Below are positions 42,770-50,961 of a stretch of 64,000 nt of DNA, in pieces. The DNA is taken from the NCBI GenBank assembly GCA_965221185.1, contig OZ244866.1, forward strand, positions 930,001 to 994,000, read 5' to 3'. Source of the DNA: Aldehydirespirator sp965221185 (GTDB taxonomy: Bacteria; Actinomycetota; Acidimicrobiia; Acidimicrobiales; Aldehydirespiratoraceae). Under the pieces are notes generated by a model. It saw nothing but the letters and a program-made list of their open reading frames with translations, did no database searches and had not been told where the DNA came from. Every line of letters begins with the position of its first letter. Position 1 is the stretch's first letter. Position numbers and translations under genes: made by a program.

Positions 42770-43708
42770 TCACAGGATCAGGTCGGTGAGAAGGCCGGCG
42801 ACCATGGCCACCACGAACACGTAGGCGAAGAACGCTCCCACGACACGGCCCCGGGCCACTTTGGTGAGCAGGGCGAACTCGGGGATGTTGGCTCCGGCGC
42901 CCGCGATGACGAGAGCCACGATGGATCCGGTGCCCGCTCCTTTGGCGTGGAGGGCATCGCCGATGGGAATGAAGAGTTCGGTGCCGAAGTAGAGGGGAAT
43001 GCCCGCGGCGGCCGCGGCGGGAACGGCCAGCGGGTTGTGGGCGCCGGCGATGTCGGCGAGGGCGTTGGTGGGCACCAGCAGGCCGATAGCGAGTCCTGCG
43101 CCCACACCCGCCGCGATCAGCCAGGCCATGCTCCTCAACAGCGCCACAGCACGGCGCCACGCTGCCGGGAACTCGCTCTGCCATCCGCCCCACGAGGCTT
43201 CGTCCGGCGACGAGCAGCTCATTGGCGGTGACAGGGTTCGCGGCTGCGCTGGACTTGATGGCGGGTCGGGCGACCCGACCAGCGCCGGGACCGGCTTGAG
43301 GTGTGGTGCAATGTCGACCGCGTCGACGATGAGAGCCAGCAGGAAGGCTGCCGCGAACGCGGTGGTGAGGTAGACGGCCGCTCCCGCGGGGCCGATGATG
43401 ATGGCCAGGACGCCGATCATCACCGGATCGACCACGGGTGCGGCGAAGATGAACGCGGCGTATCCCGCGGGCCTCACACCGGCCTGTCGCATGCCGACGA
43501 GAACCGGTATGGCCGAGTAGGTGCAAAACGGCGTGATGAATCCCACAGCTATGCCCTTGAGCGCGGCCCGCCGGGGAGGCCCGCCCATCCACCGCCGGAT
43601 CGTCGCGTCACCGAGCCGGCGCTGCAGCAACGTCACGGCCAGTGTGACGGCCAGGAACAGCGCGACCATCTCTGCCACCAGCAGCGCCGCCCCCGACATC
43701 GAGGTCAT
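42770..43708 (-). CDS. ArsP/DUF318-type permease
   Basis: A 312-residue membrane protein in two halves of about four helices. Each half has the characteristic patterns: 'GFITPFCTYSAIPVLVGM' with 'AAPVVDPVMIG' in the first, and 'YFGTELFIPIGDAL' with 'AGANIPEFALL' in the second. The family includes ArsP (organoarsenical efflux). ATG 43708 overlaps the ArsR stop (ATGA). The central loop (~145-180) is Pro/Ser-rich. Confidence 0.85.
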   Translation of the reverse strand: MTSMSGAALLVAEMVALFLAVTLAVTLLQRRLGDATIRRWMGGPPRRAALKGIAVGFITPFCTYSAIPVLVGMRQAGVRPAGYAAFIFAAPVVDPVMIGVLAIIIGPAGAAVYLTTAFAAAFLLALIVDAVDIAPHLKPVPALVGSPDPPSSPAQPRTLSPPMSCSSPDEASWGGWQSEFPAAWRRAVALLRSMAWLIAAGVGAGLAIGLLVPTNALADIAGAHNPLAVPAAAAAGIPLYFGTELFIPIGDALHAKGAGTGSIVALVIAGAGANIPEFALLTKVARGRVVGAFFAYVFVVAMVAGLLTDLIL

Positions 43709-44037
43709 GGGGTCTCGAAGCCCATTATCCGGGCCGCCGCGTCCGGGAATTCCTGCAAGCAGTCGCGATTGACGGTGACCAGCGTCCGTGTTCCGTCGGC
43801 TCGCAAATGGACGAACCGCTCCGCGGCCAGCGTGCGAATGTGGTGGGACACCGTCGATTGGCCTATGCCCACACGGTCGACGATCTCGCCGACCGTCATG
43901 GCGCGCTCCGCAGTCGCCACGGTGTGGAGCACGAGCAGCCGCGTCCCGTCGGCCAGGCATCGGAACCAGCCCGCGTACTCGTCAGCATCCTCCGAGGAGA
44001 GTGCCGGTCGGATCTCGTTCAGCGCTGGTGTATTCAT
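43705..44037 (-). CDS. ArsR-family regulator
   Basis: A 110-residue winged-helix repressor: 'WFRCLADGTRLLVLHTV', 'RVGIGQSTVSHHIRTLAAERF', 'RADGTRTLVTVN'. The metal-binding 'ELCVCDL' cysteine pair of classical ArsR is absent; the Cys residues are in 'WFRCLAD' and 'NRDCLQE', so it may sense another metalloid state or another signal. It is coupled to the permease by an ATGA overlap. Confidence 0.88.
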   Translation of the reverse strand: MNTPALNEIRPALSSEDADEYAGWFRCLADGTRLLVLHTVATAERAMTVGEIVDRVGIGQSTVSHHIRTLAAERFVHLRADGTRTLVTVNRDCLQEFPDAAARIMGFETP

Positions 44038-44053
44038 CTATCATCGACGATAG
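44038..44053. promoter_or_regulatory. Putative ArsR operator
   Basis: CTATCATCGACGATAG, an almost perfect palindrome (arms CTATC/GATAG) touching the arsR start on the upstream side. Placement fits autorepression. Confidence 0.6.
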
Positions 44054-44202
44054 TAGATTATCGGAAGGTCTGCAACGTGGCCGGGTAGTACGCTCACCGG
44101 AGTGCCCTGTGCGCCGAGGTCAAAGGACTTGGCGAAGCCAATTCCGGACCGGCCGCATGTGGCCACGGGCGAACTGGCGTGTGACAGACCGGTGGATGTG
44201 AG

Positions 44203-44961
44203 ATGACGGACTCTCTGGCGATCGAGATCGGCGACGACTACGTGGCCACGATCGAGTTGCGTCGTCCGCCCAACAACTTCTTCTCGTTGGAGATGATCGC
44301 CGGGATCGCCGACGCCCTGGAGTGGCTGGACGACGACCCCCGCTGCCGGGCGGCGGTGCTGTGCGCACAGGGCAAGCACTTCTGCGCGGGCGCCGACTTC
44401 TCGCCCGGCGGAGTCGGCTACACCACCGAGGACCTGTACGCGGCGGCGGTCCGGATCTTCCGCACCGACACTCCCGTGGTGGCCGCGGTGCACGGCGCGG
44501 CGGTGGGCGGCGGGCTGGGCCTGGCTCTGACGGCTGACTTTCGGATGGCCGCACCCGAGGCCCGTTTCAGCGCCAACTTCGCCCGTCTCGGGTTCCACCA
44601 GGGCTTCGGCCTGAGCGTGACCCTGCCCCGGCTGGTGGGTCCGCAGGTGGCGGCCGACTTGCTGTACACGGGGCGGCGGGTTCCGGGGGAGGAGGCGGTG
44701 ATGCTGGGGTTGGCCGACGGCCTCGTGGCTCGTGACGAGATCCGGGAGGTGGCGCACGGCATGGCTCGCGAGATCGCAATGTCGGCCCCGCTGGCGGTGA
44801 GATCCATCCGCACCACCCTGCGCGGCGATCTGGCCGACCAGGTGGAGGCGGCCGTGGCCCACGAGCACAGCGAGCAGGCCCGCCTGCAGAAGACCGCCGA
44901 CTTCGCCGAGGGCAGCCGGGCCATGGCGGAACGTCGCATGCCCGAGTTTCGAGGCGAGTGA
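44203..44961 (+). CDS. Enoyl-CoA hydratase/isomerase family protein
   Basis: A 252-residue crotonase. 'GKHFCAGADFSPG' and 'VHGAAVGGGLGLALTADFRMA' form the oxyanion hole. The Glu positions of true hydratases are only partly filled ('ANFARLGFHQGFGL'), so hydratase, isomerase or thioesterase activity cannot be separated. ATG 44203; it stands alone before tRNA-Val. Confidence 0.85.
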   Translation: MTDSLAIEIGDDYVATIELRRPPNNFFSLEMIAGIADALEWLDDDPRCRAAVLCAQGKHFCAGADFSPGGVGYTTEDLYAAAVRIFRTDTPVVAAVHGAAVGGGLGLALTADFRMAAPEARFSANFARLGFHQGFGLSVTLPRLVGPQVAADLLYTGRRVPGEEAVMLGLADGLVARDEIREVAHGMAREIAMSAPLAVRSIRTTLRGDLADQVEAAVAHEHSEQARLQKTADFAEGSRAMAERRMPEFRGE

Positions 44962-44984
44962 CGCCTGCTACCCTGCGTGGCTCG

Positions 44985-45062
44985 GGGCCGTTAGCTCAGC
45001 CTGGTTAGAGCGCCTGCTCGACACGCAGGAGGTCAGAGGTTCAAATCCCCTACGGCCCACCA
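44985..45062 (+). tRNA. tRNA-Val (GAC)
   Basis: Acceptor GGGCCGT pairs with ACGGCCC; anticodon arm CCTGCTCGACACGCAGG with GAC; T-arm GAGGTTCAAATCCCC; CCA encoded (45060-45062). It marks the left border of the accessory region. Confidence 0.95.
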
Positions 45063-45563
45063 CGGGGTGTGACGGAGTTGTGGTGGTTTGGGTGATGAAG
45101 TTATGCCCAAATCAGCGTTTCTTGGCTGTTTGGAGCCGTCTTGGGTGGGTCTTTCTGGTCTAGGGCGCGCTAGATCGACCCGACTTCCTCACGGGCCGCG
45201 GCGGCGGGTGTTCACGGGCGCGCCAAAGCTGACGGTCCGACAGAACCGCCAGCCCAGACGCGGCGCTCAGAAGGTCAGGGAGGCGCTCGCAGCGGCAGCG
45301 CTAGCTGGACGCCCTGAGAGTTGTTCTGATGGCCGTTTGTGGCTGCTGTGCCGTTGCTGCCGTTGGTCTGGAACGCCTCACACCCAACGCCGATAGGCCA
45401 CAGAAAGGGGGGGGGGCGCGCGGTTACAGCCGAGGCAGGGACAAACGCTATACAACCCGAGCAGGAAGGCACAGCGCCAGTAGCCGCCAGCGCCCTGCGT
45501 GGCGCACCCTCTTGGTAGGTTGCCCCTCGTGCTCGTGACCAGTCCCGCCCGAGGGAGGTTTCA
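45063..45563. other. 500-bp segment without a supported gene
   Basis: Lies between tRNA-Val and the first accessory gene. Short open frames exist but none reads like a protein family. It contains a run of ten G residues near 45411. No repeat of the tRNA 3' end was found here or further right. Confidence 0.5.
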
Positions 45564-46532
45564 GTGAGGCGTTACCGCCGTTTGTGGATGCCGGTGCTCG
45601 CTGTCTTGGCGATGCTGGCGGTGTTGGCAGCGGTCTACGCCATACGGGACGGCGACAACGAACTTGAACAAGCACGAGCGGAGTGCGAGTCACGGGACGG
45701 CCAGACCGAACTGCTGCACACGAGCAGCCCCCTATACATCTGCTATGAGATAACGGTGGATGGCGACGGATGGCGAATCTGCAACGCAAGCGAACCCCGG
45801 CTGCAAGTGCTAGTGGAAGAACCATATCCGCCGGAGTACCCCTATCCTTGCGGGAACACGCCCGAACCGCCGGAGGTTGTGGAAGCCGCGCTCGCTGAAT
45901 GTGAGACTCGTGAAGGGCGCACAGAACTGTTGCCCTATCATTCCGGCTATTTTGCTTGTTATGAAGTGACGGTGCTGGACAACGGATGGCGTACTTGTGC
46001 TTATAGTCTTCCGTCTTTGGAGGTTCGGGCCGTGGCTCCTTACAACCCGGAGCATTACCCGTGCGGGGAACTCGGGCCTGAGTGGCCCTTCGCTATTGGA
46101 GCAGCACCAGCAAATTGCGAGGCGGCACGAAACTGGTATGCCGACTACTACGAATCCGTCCTAGACGAGATGAACCGCGTCATCGCTCAGACGGAGACAC
46201 CGGACGCCGTTGCCGTGCAGTCTCGGCTTAGCAACTTGGGACACCTCTTTGAACAGAACGGCAGACGAGCGGAAGCCGCACAGGCATCTTGTGCAACTGG
46301 CGAATCGCTAGGCATCTTCCTAGCGATCTCCGAAGCACAGAATGGCCTCGACGAGACATACAAGAACATCGTCGTAAGCTGTCTCGCTGACGGAATCCAC
46401 GATTGCACCGCGCTCACGCCGACTCCCAAAGCGGAGTGCGAGAGGTATCCAGAGAATGTATATGTGCTAGAGCAGGCGACCTTAGATTATTGGCCTGCTG
46501 GCTCGGGAAGCGGCTGCTACCTACGGGGGTAG
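45564..46532 (+). CDS. Membrane-anchored or secreted protein with internal Cys-rich duplication
   Basis: 322 residues. A basic start (MRRYRRLW) and a hydrophobic helix 'MPVLAVLAMLAVLAAVYA' form an uncleaved anchor or signal. Two ~65-residue repeats follow (~35-100 and ~107-170), each with a conserved 'AECE.R.G.TELL', 'CYE.TV..(D/N)GWR.C' and a final 'YPCG', four Cys each. The C-terminal half is helical and Cys-containing. No known family. GTG 45564 follows GGGAGG. The N-terminus closely resembles that of the protein at 58501. Confidence 0.65.
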   Translation: MRRYRRLWMPVLAVLAMLAVLAAVYAIRDGDNELEQARAECESRDGQTELLHTSSPLYICYEITVDGDGWRICNASEPRLQVLVEEPYPPEYPYPCGNTPEPPEVVEAALAECETREGRTELLPYHSGYFACYEVTVLDNGWRTCAYSLPSLEVRAVAPYNPEHYPCGELGPEWPFAIGAAPANCEAARNWYADYYESVLDEMNRVIAQTETPDAVAVQSRLSNLGHLFEQNGRRAEAAQASCATGESLGIFLAISEAQNGLDETYKNIVVSCLADGIHDCTALTPTPKAECERYPENVYVLEQATLDYWPAGSGSGCYLRG

Positions 46533-46841
46533 AAACCTCTGGGATACGAAGGGTCGCTGCACGCTCTTGGCAAACGGTCACTCAGTTCAATCACCGCTTT
46601 CGGGCACCTCCAACACCTAACCGGACCATCCGTGACTTCTACGACGGCAAGGATGCCGCACCGAGCACGGCTGGACCTTGGACAGCGAGGGAGACGGGTT
46701 CCCTGACCGCAAATCCGCCGATGCCGCTGCCACCGGCCACATCGCGGCCCGCTCAACGATAGAACACGCTCTGCGGCGCAAACAGCGGAGAGAAACCGGC
46801 GAGTCTTAGACGTCTGAGCCTCACTGGCCACTGACAAAGAG

Positions 46842-46914
46842 GAGCCTGCGCGGGAACGTGGGGAGCGGGGTGGTTGAGGGTCCCTGAGTAGGGGTCGGGG
46901 CCCTGCTGGGATCG
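46842..46914 (+). mobile_element. Solo ISL3-type terminal fragment
   Basis: 73 bp identical to the outer end of the ISL3 element seen at 60686-62037 and 63673, from GAGCCTGCGCGGGAACG to GCTGGGATCG, where homology stops abruptly. No transposase remains. It is a relic of a past insertion and deletion. Flanking 46533-46841 and 46915-47125 hold only short fragments without recognisable genes. Confidence 0.85.
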
Positions 46915-47125
46915 CCGTCAGAACCGGCTTGGCTTCAACATCTCGGCTCGGCGCGGCTCGCAACCGCACCAACGGGTCATCTTCTGGTAGATGCATGACC
47001 GGACAGTACGCACGGGGTACGACAGCGGTAGCGCCTTTCGTCCGACGGAAGACCTCCTGCCCTAGCCCACACGCCCCAACACAACCCTGGCAGCAGCCTT
47101 GACCAGCGCTCAGGTGCCGACGGAT

Positions 47126-47503
47126 TCAGACCTCCACGTCCGCGAAAGTGGGTTCCGTGGCCTCGGGGTCCTTCGGGAAGTTGATGACGATGCCCTCCTG
47201 CCTTCCCGTGGTGCGGAGATACGCCGCGAGCTGCGCCTTGTGCGCCACCGTGGGTTCCTTTGTTTGGGCTGCCTTCAGTTCAATCACCACCCCATCAAGA
47301 ACCGCGAGGTCAAGTTCCTGCTTGCCGACCCATTGGCCCTTGTAGAAGACCTCACGAGTGTTGCTCGTCTCGTACACGATGCCTCGCTCACGGAACTCGA
47401 TAGCCATTGCCTGCTGGTAGACGCTCTCGTTGTAGCCGCCACGCAGCGTGCCGTAGACCTGCTTGGCGATCTCCTGCACAGTCGCCTTGACCTCATTGTC
47501 CAT
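47126..47503 (-). CDS. GxxExxY family protein
   Basis: 125 residues from ATG 47503. Carries the name-giving motif G23-Y-N-E26-S-V-Y29, then 'YYKGQWVGKQELDLAVLDGVVIELKA' type strand-loop-strand with Asp and 'ELK', and 'LRTTGRQEGIVINFP' at the end. This is a PD-(D/E)xK nuclease-like fold of unknown role, common in accessory DNA. No partner gene is adjacent. Confidence 0.85.
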   Translation of the reverse strand: MDNEVKATVQEIAKQVYGTLRGGYNESVYQQAMAIEFRERGIVYETSNTREVFYKGQWVGKQELDLAVLDGVVIELKAAQTKEPTVAHKAQLAAYLRTTGRQEGIVINFPKDPEATEPTFADVEV

Positions 47504-47841
47504 CGGGTTCTCCTTCTTCTCACGGACGCGCAGCCGCGCCGTCACCTCGACGATATGAGCCGGGTACGACAGCCCGAGCCCTCCAGCCCGCACCCGCACC
47601 CGTGGCCCCCAACAAATCAGAATTTCTGCCCCCTGCCAGCGCCCCCGGCGCGGGCTGGCACTGACCGCCTGCTCATCGGCATGACGCTCATCCCTGCCAT
47701 CAACAGCCATGCGGCAGTAGCCGCCCAAACGGAGACGCGAACGAGCGCCCCTGGTTGTCGTACCCCCGTGGTTGGCTCGCGCTGACCTAGAAGCGATCAG
47801 AAGGGCTCACCCTGGGAACGACCAAGGGACTCGGACTCTCC
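47504..47841. other. Segment without a supported gene
   Basis: About 340 bp between the GxxExxY gene and a small open frame. Nothing recognisable on either strand. Confidence 0.4.
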
Positions 47842-47961
47842 GTGCTGCTGGCAGGCGCATCGGCAGTGTTCCTGCTGAACGGGTGGTACGCCGACGTCGG
47901 GGAGTGGGCAGGTGAACTCGCGGACTGGTTCATGAGCCGGGACGAGCAGCAATCTCAGTGA
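47842..47961 (+). CDS. Possible small membrane peptide, 39 aa
   Basis: GTG 47842 opens a frame with one hydrophobic helix ('VLLAGASAVFLLNGWYA') and an amphipathic, acidic tail rich in Trp ending 'DEQQSQ'. The start is uncertain because the frame is open upstream without a better start codon. The layout recalls the 51-residue peptide at 62527, also in accessory DNA. No function known. Confidence 0.3.
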   Translation: MLLAGASAVFLLNGWYADVGEWAGELADWFMSRDEQQSQ

Positions 47962-48107
47962 CCGTCTCGCGGTCGGTTGCGCAACGCGCCTGAGGTGGGG
48001 GCTGATGTCGGCCCTCAGCCGTAGGCGGGTCGTGCTTCATTTCCTTGTCGTCGTGCGGGAAGCTGATGAGCAGGACGTGCTGAGGGGGAATCTCAGCCCG
48101 ATGGGAG

Positions 48108-48443
48108 CTATGCCCGCAGATAACGAGGAGCGTGTCCGGCGGCGCACTTCCTCGTGCTGGCGTTCACCTGTTGGGTGCATTTCTTATTGCCACCCAAGGG
48201 GAACCCGCAGATGAGGGAACCCGTTAGGGGAGGCACCAGCGGCTCGCCCAGGCCCCGCCCCAACACCCGTCCGGACTGCGCAAGAACCTTCTGTTCCTGC
48301 TCGTACTCGAGTTCACGCTGCTTGAAGTATTCCGCGGCCTCCGCCAACAGTTCTTCAGCATCCGGATTCTCGCTCATGAACTTCTCGTACCCTTCCGACG
48401 CAGGCCGAAGGTCGAGTGGCTTAGAGCGGCGAAACAAGCGCAC
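48108..48443 (-). CDS. Hypothetical protein with C-terminal zinc-ribbon-like motif
   Basis: 111 residues from GTG 48443. A helical N-terminal part rich in Glu (~20-60) precedes a C-terminal 'CGFPLGGNKKC...KCAAGH' arrangement that could bind zinc. It lies 56 bp downstream of the HigB-like toxin on the same strand, the place where a HigA antitoxin would be expected, but it has no helix-turn-helix. Confidence 0.5.
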   Translation of the reverse strand: MRLFRRSKPLDLRPASEGYEKFMSENPDAEELLAEAAEYFKQRELEYEQEQKVLAQSGRVLGRGLGEPLVPPLTGSLICGFPLGGNKKCTQQVNASTRKCAAGHAPRYLRA

Positions 48444-48499
48444 GCCAGCAGGCTAGCAGCAAGCATTCGGGTCGTTCTGGGCACCGCAAGCGCTGACCC

Positions 48500-48838
48500 C
48501 TACAGGTGGGCCAAGTGCCAGTCATACAGGGCGTCGGCCTTGCGGATCATCTTCTTGTACCAAGTGCGCTCGCTGCCCTCCCCTGCCTTGTCGCCTCCAC
48601 ACAGCAGCACAGCTCGCCGTTGGGGATCGAAGGCAAAGAAGCCACGTAGCGTGTCTGTTGGTCGCAATTCCTTCATGTTGCGATACCGCGAGTTGGACAC
48701 CGTGTCGACATTGGGCCTACCAAGAGATGGGCCCTCCTTTGCCAACAACCCCTGGAGAAACAAGACACGCGCCTCGTGCTGCTTCGGCAGCGACTCTCGC
48801 CATTGTCTGAAATCTGGAGTGTCGATCACATCCCACAT
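48500..48838 (-). CDS. RelE/HigB-like (Gp49 family) toxin
   Basis: 112 residues from ATG 48838 (GTG 48847 possible). It matches the phage-derived toxin family: 'FRQWRESLPKQHEARV', 'GPSLGRPNVDTVSNSRYRNMKELR', 'RGFFAFDPQRRAVLLCGGDK', and 'IRKADALYDWHLAHL'. These ribosome-dependent mRNA interferases are normally encoded just before a HigA-type antitoxin; here the following gene is of a different type. Confidence 0.8.
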   Translation of the reverse strand: MWDVIDTPDFRQWRESLPKQHEARVLFLQGLLAKEGPSLGRPNVDTVSNSRYRNMKELRPTDTLRGFFAFDPQRRAVLLCGGDKAGEGSERTWYKKMIRKADALYDWHLAHL

Positions 48839-48847
48839 CAGTGTCAC

Positions 48848-49148
48848 ACTCTAGGCGGGCGGGCACGGCGGGCAGGGCCGGCGCCTGCAACGGCTGGTGC
48901 TTCCCGTGGGCGGCTCGCACACCCCGCCGCGGTGGACCCCGACGGGAGACGGACTTCAACGCTGGCAGCTACATGGCCGCCGACAAACAACCAGAAGACC
49001 GGCGCGAAAGAGGCCAGTCGCAGCCGGCGCCGGCGACGTGTTACGCGCCGCTGTGAAGTGGCGCCATCTATCCGACGGGTCTTGAACGACGGGCGACGTC
49101 GGGTTTCGCGCCGCGCCGAATGCGGCAATCAGGGGTCGTTGTCAACGG
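48848..49148. other. Segment without a supported gene
   Basis: About 300 bp between the toxin gene's 5' side and the IS21 end. Nothing recognisable. Confidence 0.4.
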
Positions 49149-49256
49149 CCAGTAGAACTGCCCGGTGGCGGCCAGTAGAACTGCCCGGTGGCGGACAGTA
49201 GAACTGCCCGGTGGCGGCCAGTAGGACTGCCCGGTGGCGGCCAGGTGTTCTGCCCG
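49149..49256. mobile_element. IS21-family terminal repeats
   Basis: Four 23-bp direct repeats (CCAGTAGAACTGCCCGGTGG core) at 49149, 49172, 49195 and 49218 and a degenerate fifth at 49241. Multiple short terminal repeats are typical for IS21-type ends. They adjoin the istB remnant. The matching opposite end was not found. Confidence 0.75.
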
Positions 49257-49260
49257 CAGT

Positions 49261-49392
49261 TCAGTTGGTCAGTGGCGTCACCCCCTTGCCGGCGGTGGCT
49301 TGGGTGAGGCGGATGCTGTCGCCGGCGGTGAGCACGACGTGGGCGTGGTGCAGGAGCCGGTCGACGGTGGCGTTGGCGATGGTCTTAGGCAT
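49261..49392 (-). pseudogene. istB remnant (IS21 helper ATPase, C-terminal end)
   Basis: Only the last ~43 residues remain ('NATVDRLLHHAHVVLTAGDSI' then 'ATAGKGVTPL'), a recognisable IstB C-terminus. Walker A/B parts are deleted; ~120 bp with a G12 run separate it from istA. The element should be unable to transpose by itself. Confidence 0.8.
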
Positions 49393-49514
49393 CAGTTCGT
49401 CGAACCCACTTGGAACTGGCATACGTTCGATCGCGTGGAAACTGCCTGCTAGCTGGGTCTTTGCATGATTGTGGGGGGGGGGGTCCGTGATCTTCAAGGC
49501 GTGACGTGCGATGG

Positions 49515-50954
49515 TTAGGTGCCACCTTCGTTTGTGTGGCGGGAAGAGGGTGTGCAGTGGGCAGGTCTGGTCTGCGGATCAGCAGCCAAAATCGAGGCCA
49601 GGTCGCCGTCTGCGAAGCGGCCGAACATCGCGGCGGCACCGAGCGCCCAGTCGAGCCGCTCGGTGCCGTGCAGTCGGGCAAGGGTGACGGCTTGGGCCAT
49701 CTTGGTCTTCATGCGGCTCGTTCCCGCGGCGGCTGCTTCAACGAGCCAGGTGCGGGCGCCGTCTCCGATGGCGAGGAACTCGGCCTCGGCCGCGCTGGCC
49801 GGCTTCGGACGCCGCCCGAGCGGCCCAGCCGGGCGCGCCGGGTAGTGGGCGTCGTCGATCATCGGATGCCCAGGCGTCGAACGCTGGTGGCGGGCAACCT
49901 CGACAGGTCCTGACGGTGCGCAGTGCGTCACGACGACCTGGTCACCGTCCACACGAACCCACACCGTCTCATCGACGAGGGTGTGCGGGACCGAGTAGGT
50001 CACGCCGCCGAAGCTGATCGTGGAGCTCCAAGTGACTTTGCGGGTCTCCCCGAACACCGCCGTGTAAGGAGCCTCGGGCAGCGCGTGCAGCCGCTGCTGC
50101 TCCTCAGCCAGCATCTCGACGGGCGGCCGCCGGGTCACCCGATGCTCACGGCCGTTGATCTCGGCCATCCACGCGTCGCACGCATCGATCAGCTCGGACC
50201 AGCTGGTGTAGCCGTCGCGCATGTTGGCGTCGGTTGGCACCAAGTCGGCCTCAGCGACCCTCACGGCCGCCTCGCTGCCGCCTTTGGACTCGGGGTCCGC
50301 TGGCACACACGTGGCGATCGTCACGCCGTAGTGGCCGCTGACCGCGACCATCTCTGGATGCCTCACCGGCACCCCCGCAACGTGGTCGATCGTGACCGTG
50401 CGCTCGTTGTCGGTCAACCAATACGTCGGCGCGCCACCGAAGGCCCTCATGGCACGGTCCACACAGCCGATCACCGTCGCCAACCTGCGATCCCAGCACG
50501 GCACCACGACCCGGAACCGCGACCACGCCAACCACGCACAGAACAACACCGTCGCCTTCCCACAGATCACCGGACCGGTGCCCCAGTCCCACTGCGCCCA
50601 CATCCCAGGCTCAGGGATCCACGGCCGATACACCCGCCGCCGGCCACGGCGATGGTTGGCCTTCACCTCAGCGACCGCCCGGGGCACCGTGCGCTCTGAA
50701 CCGGTGAAACCCAAAGCACAGAGCTTGTCGAAGGCCCGGTCAGCGCGGATCTTGGCGTGGGACCGCTCGACCCACTCCTCGATCTTCGGCAGCCACGGAT
50801 CGATGATCCGCCCCCTGCGCCGCGGCCCGTCGCCGGCCAACTCGCCGGCGTCGCGCTCAGCGACATAGCGGGCCACGGTGTGATGAGACACCCCGGCCAG
50901 CTCACCGGCATCCCGGAACGACCCAGTCAGATCGAACGCTTCCAACATGTTCAT
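49515..50954 (-). CDS. istA: IS21-family transposase IstA
   Basis: A 479-residue transposase: N-terminal helix-turn-helix 'DAGELAGVSHHTVARYVAERD', an RNase-H-like DDE core ('WAQWDWGTGPV', 'TDNERTVT', 'ESKGGSEAAVRVAE') and a C-terminal beta domain. ATG 50954 is only 8 bp from the end of a neighbouring ISL3 element, so its own promoter and left terminus have probably been displaced. Confidence 0.88.
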   Translation of the reverse strand: MNMLEAFDLTGSFRDAGELAGVSHHTVARYVAERDAGELAGDGPRRRGRIIDPWLPKIEEWVERSHAKIRADRAFDKLCALGFTGSERTVPRAVAEVKANHRRGRRRVYRPWIPEPGMWAQWDWGTGPVICGKATVLFCAWLAWSRFRVVVPCWDRRLATVIGCVDRAMRAFGGAPTYWLTDNERTVTIDHVAGVPVRHPEMVAVSGHYGVTIATCVPADPESKGGSEAAVRVAEADLVPTDANMRDGYTSWSELIDACDAWMAEINGREHRVTRRPPVEMLAEEQQRLHALPEAPYTAVFGETRKVTWSSTISFGGVTYSVPHTLVDETVWVRVDGDQVVVTHCAPSGPVEVARHQRSTPGHPMIDDAHYPARPAGPLGRRPKPASAAEAEFLAIGDGARTWLVEAAAAGTSRMKTKMAQAVTLARLHGTERLDWALGAAAMFGRFADGDLASILAADPQTRPAHCTPSSRHTNEGGT

Positions 50955-50961
50955 GATTTCC

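Noticed and set aside
46533..46841. Small reading frame ending at 46809 resembling a protein fragment
   Set aside because: The frame is preceded by a stop and has no start codon or known motif; too little to call a gene.
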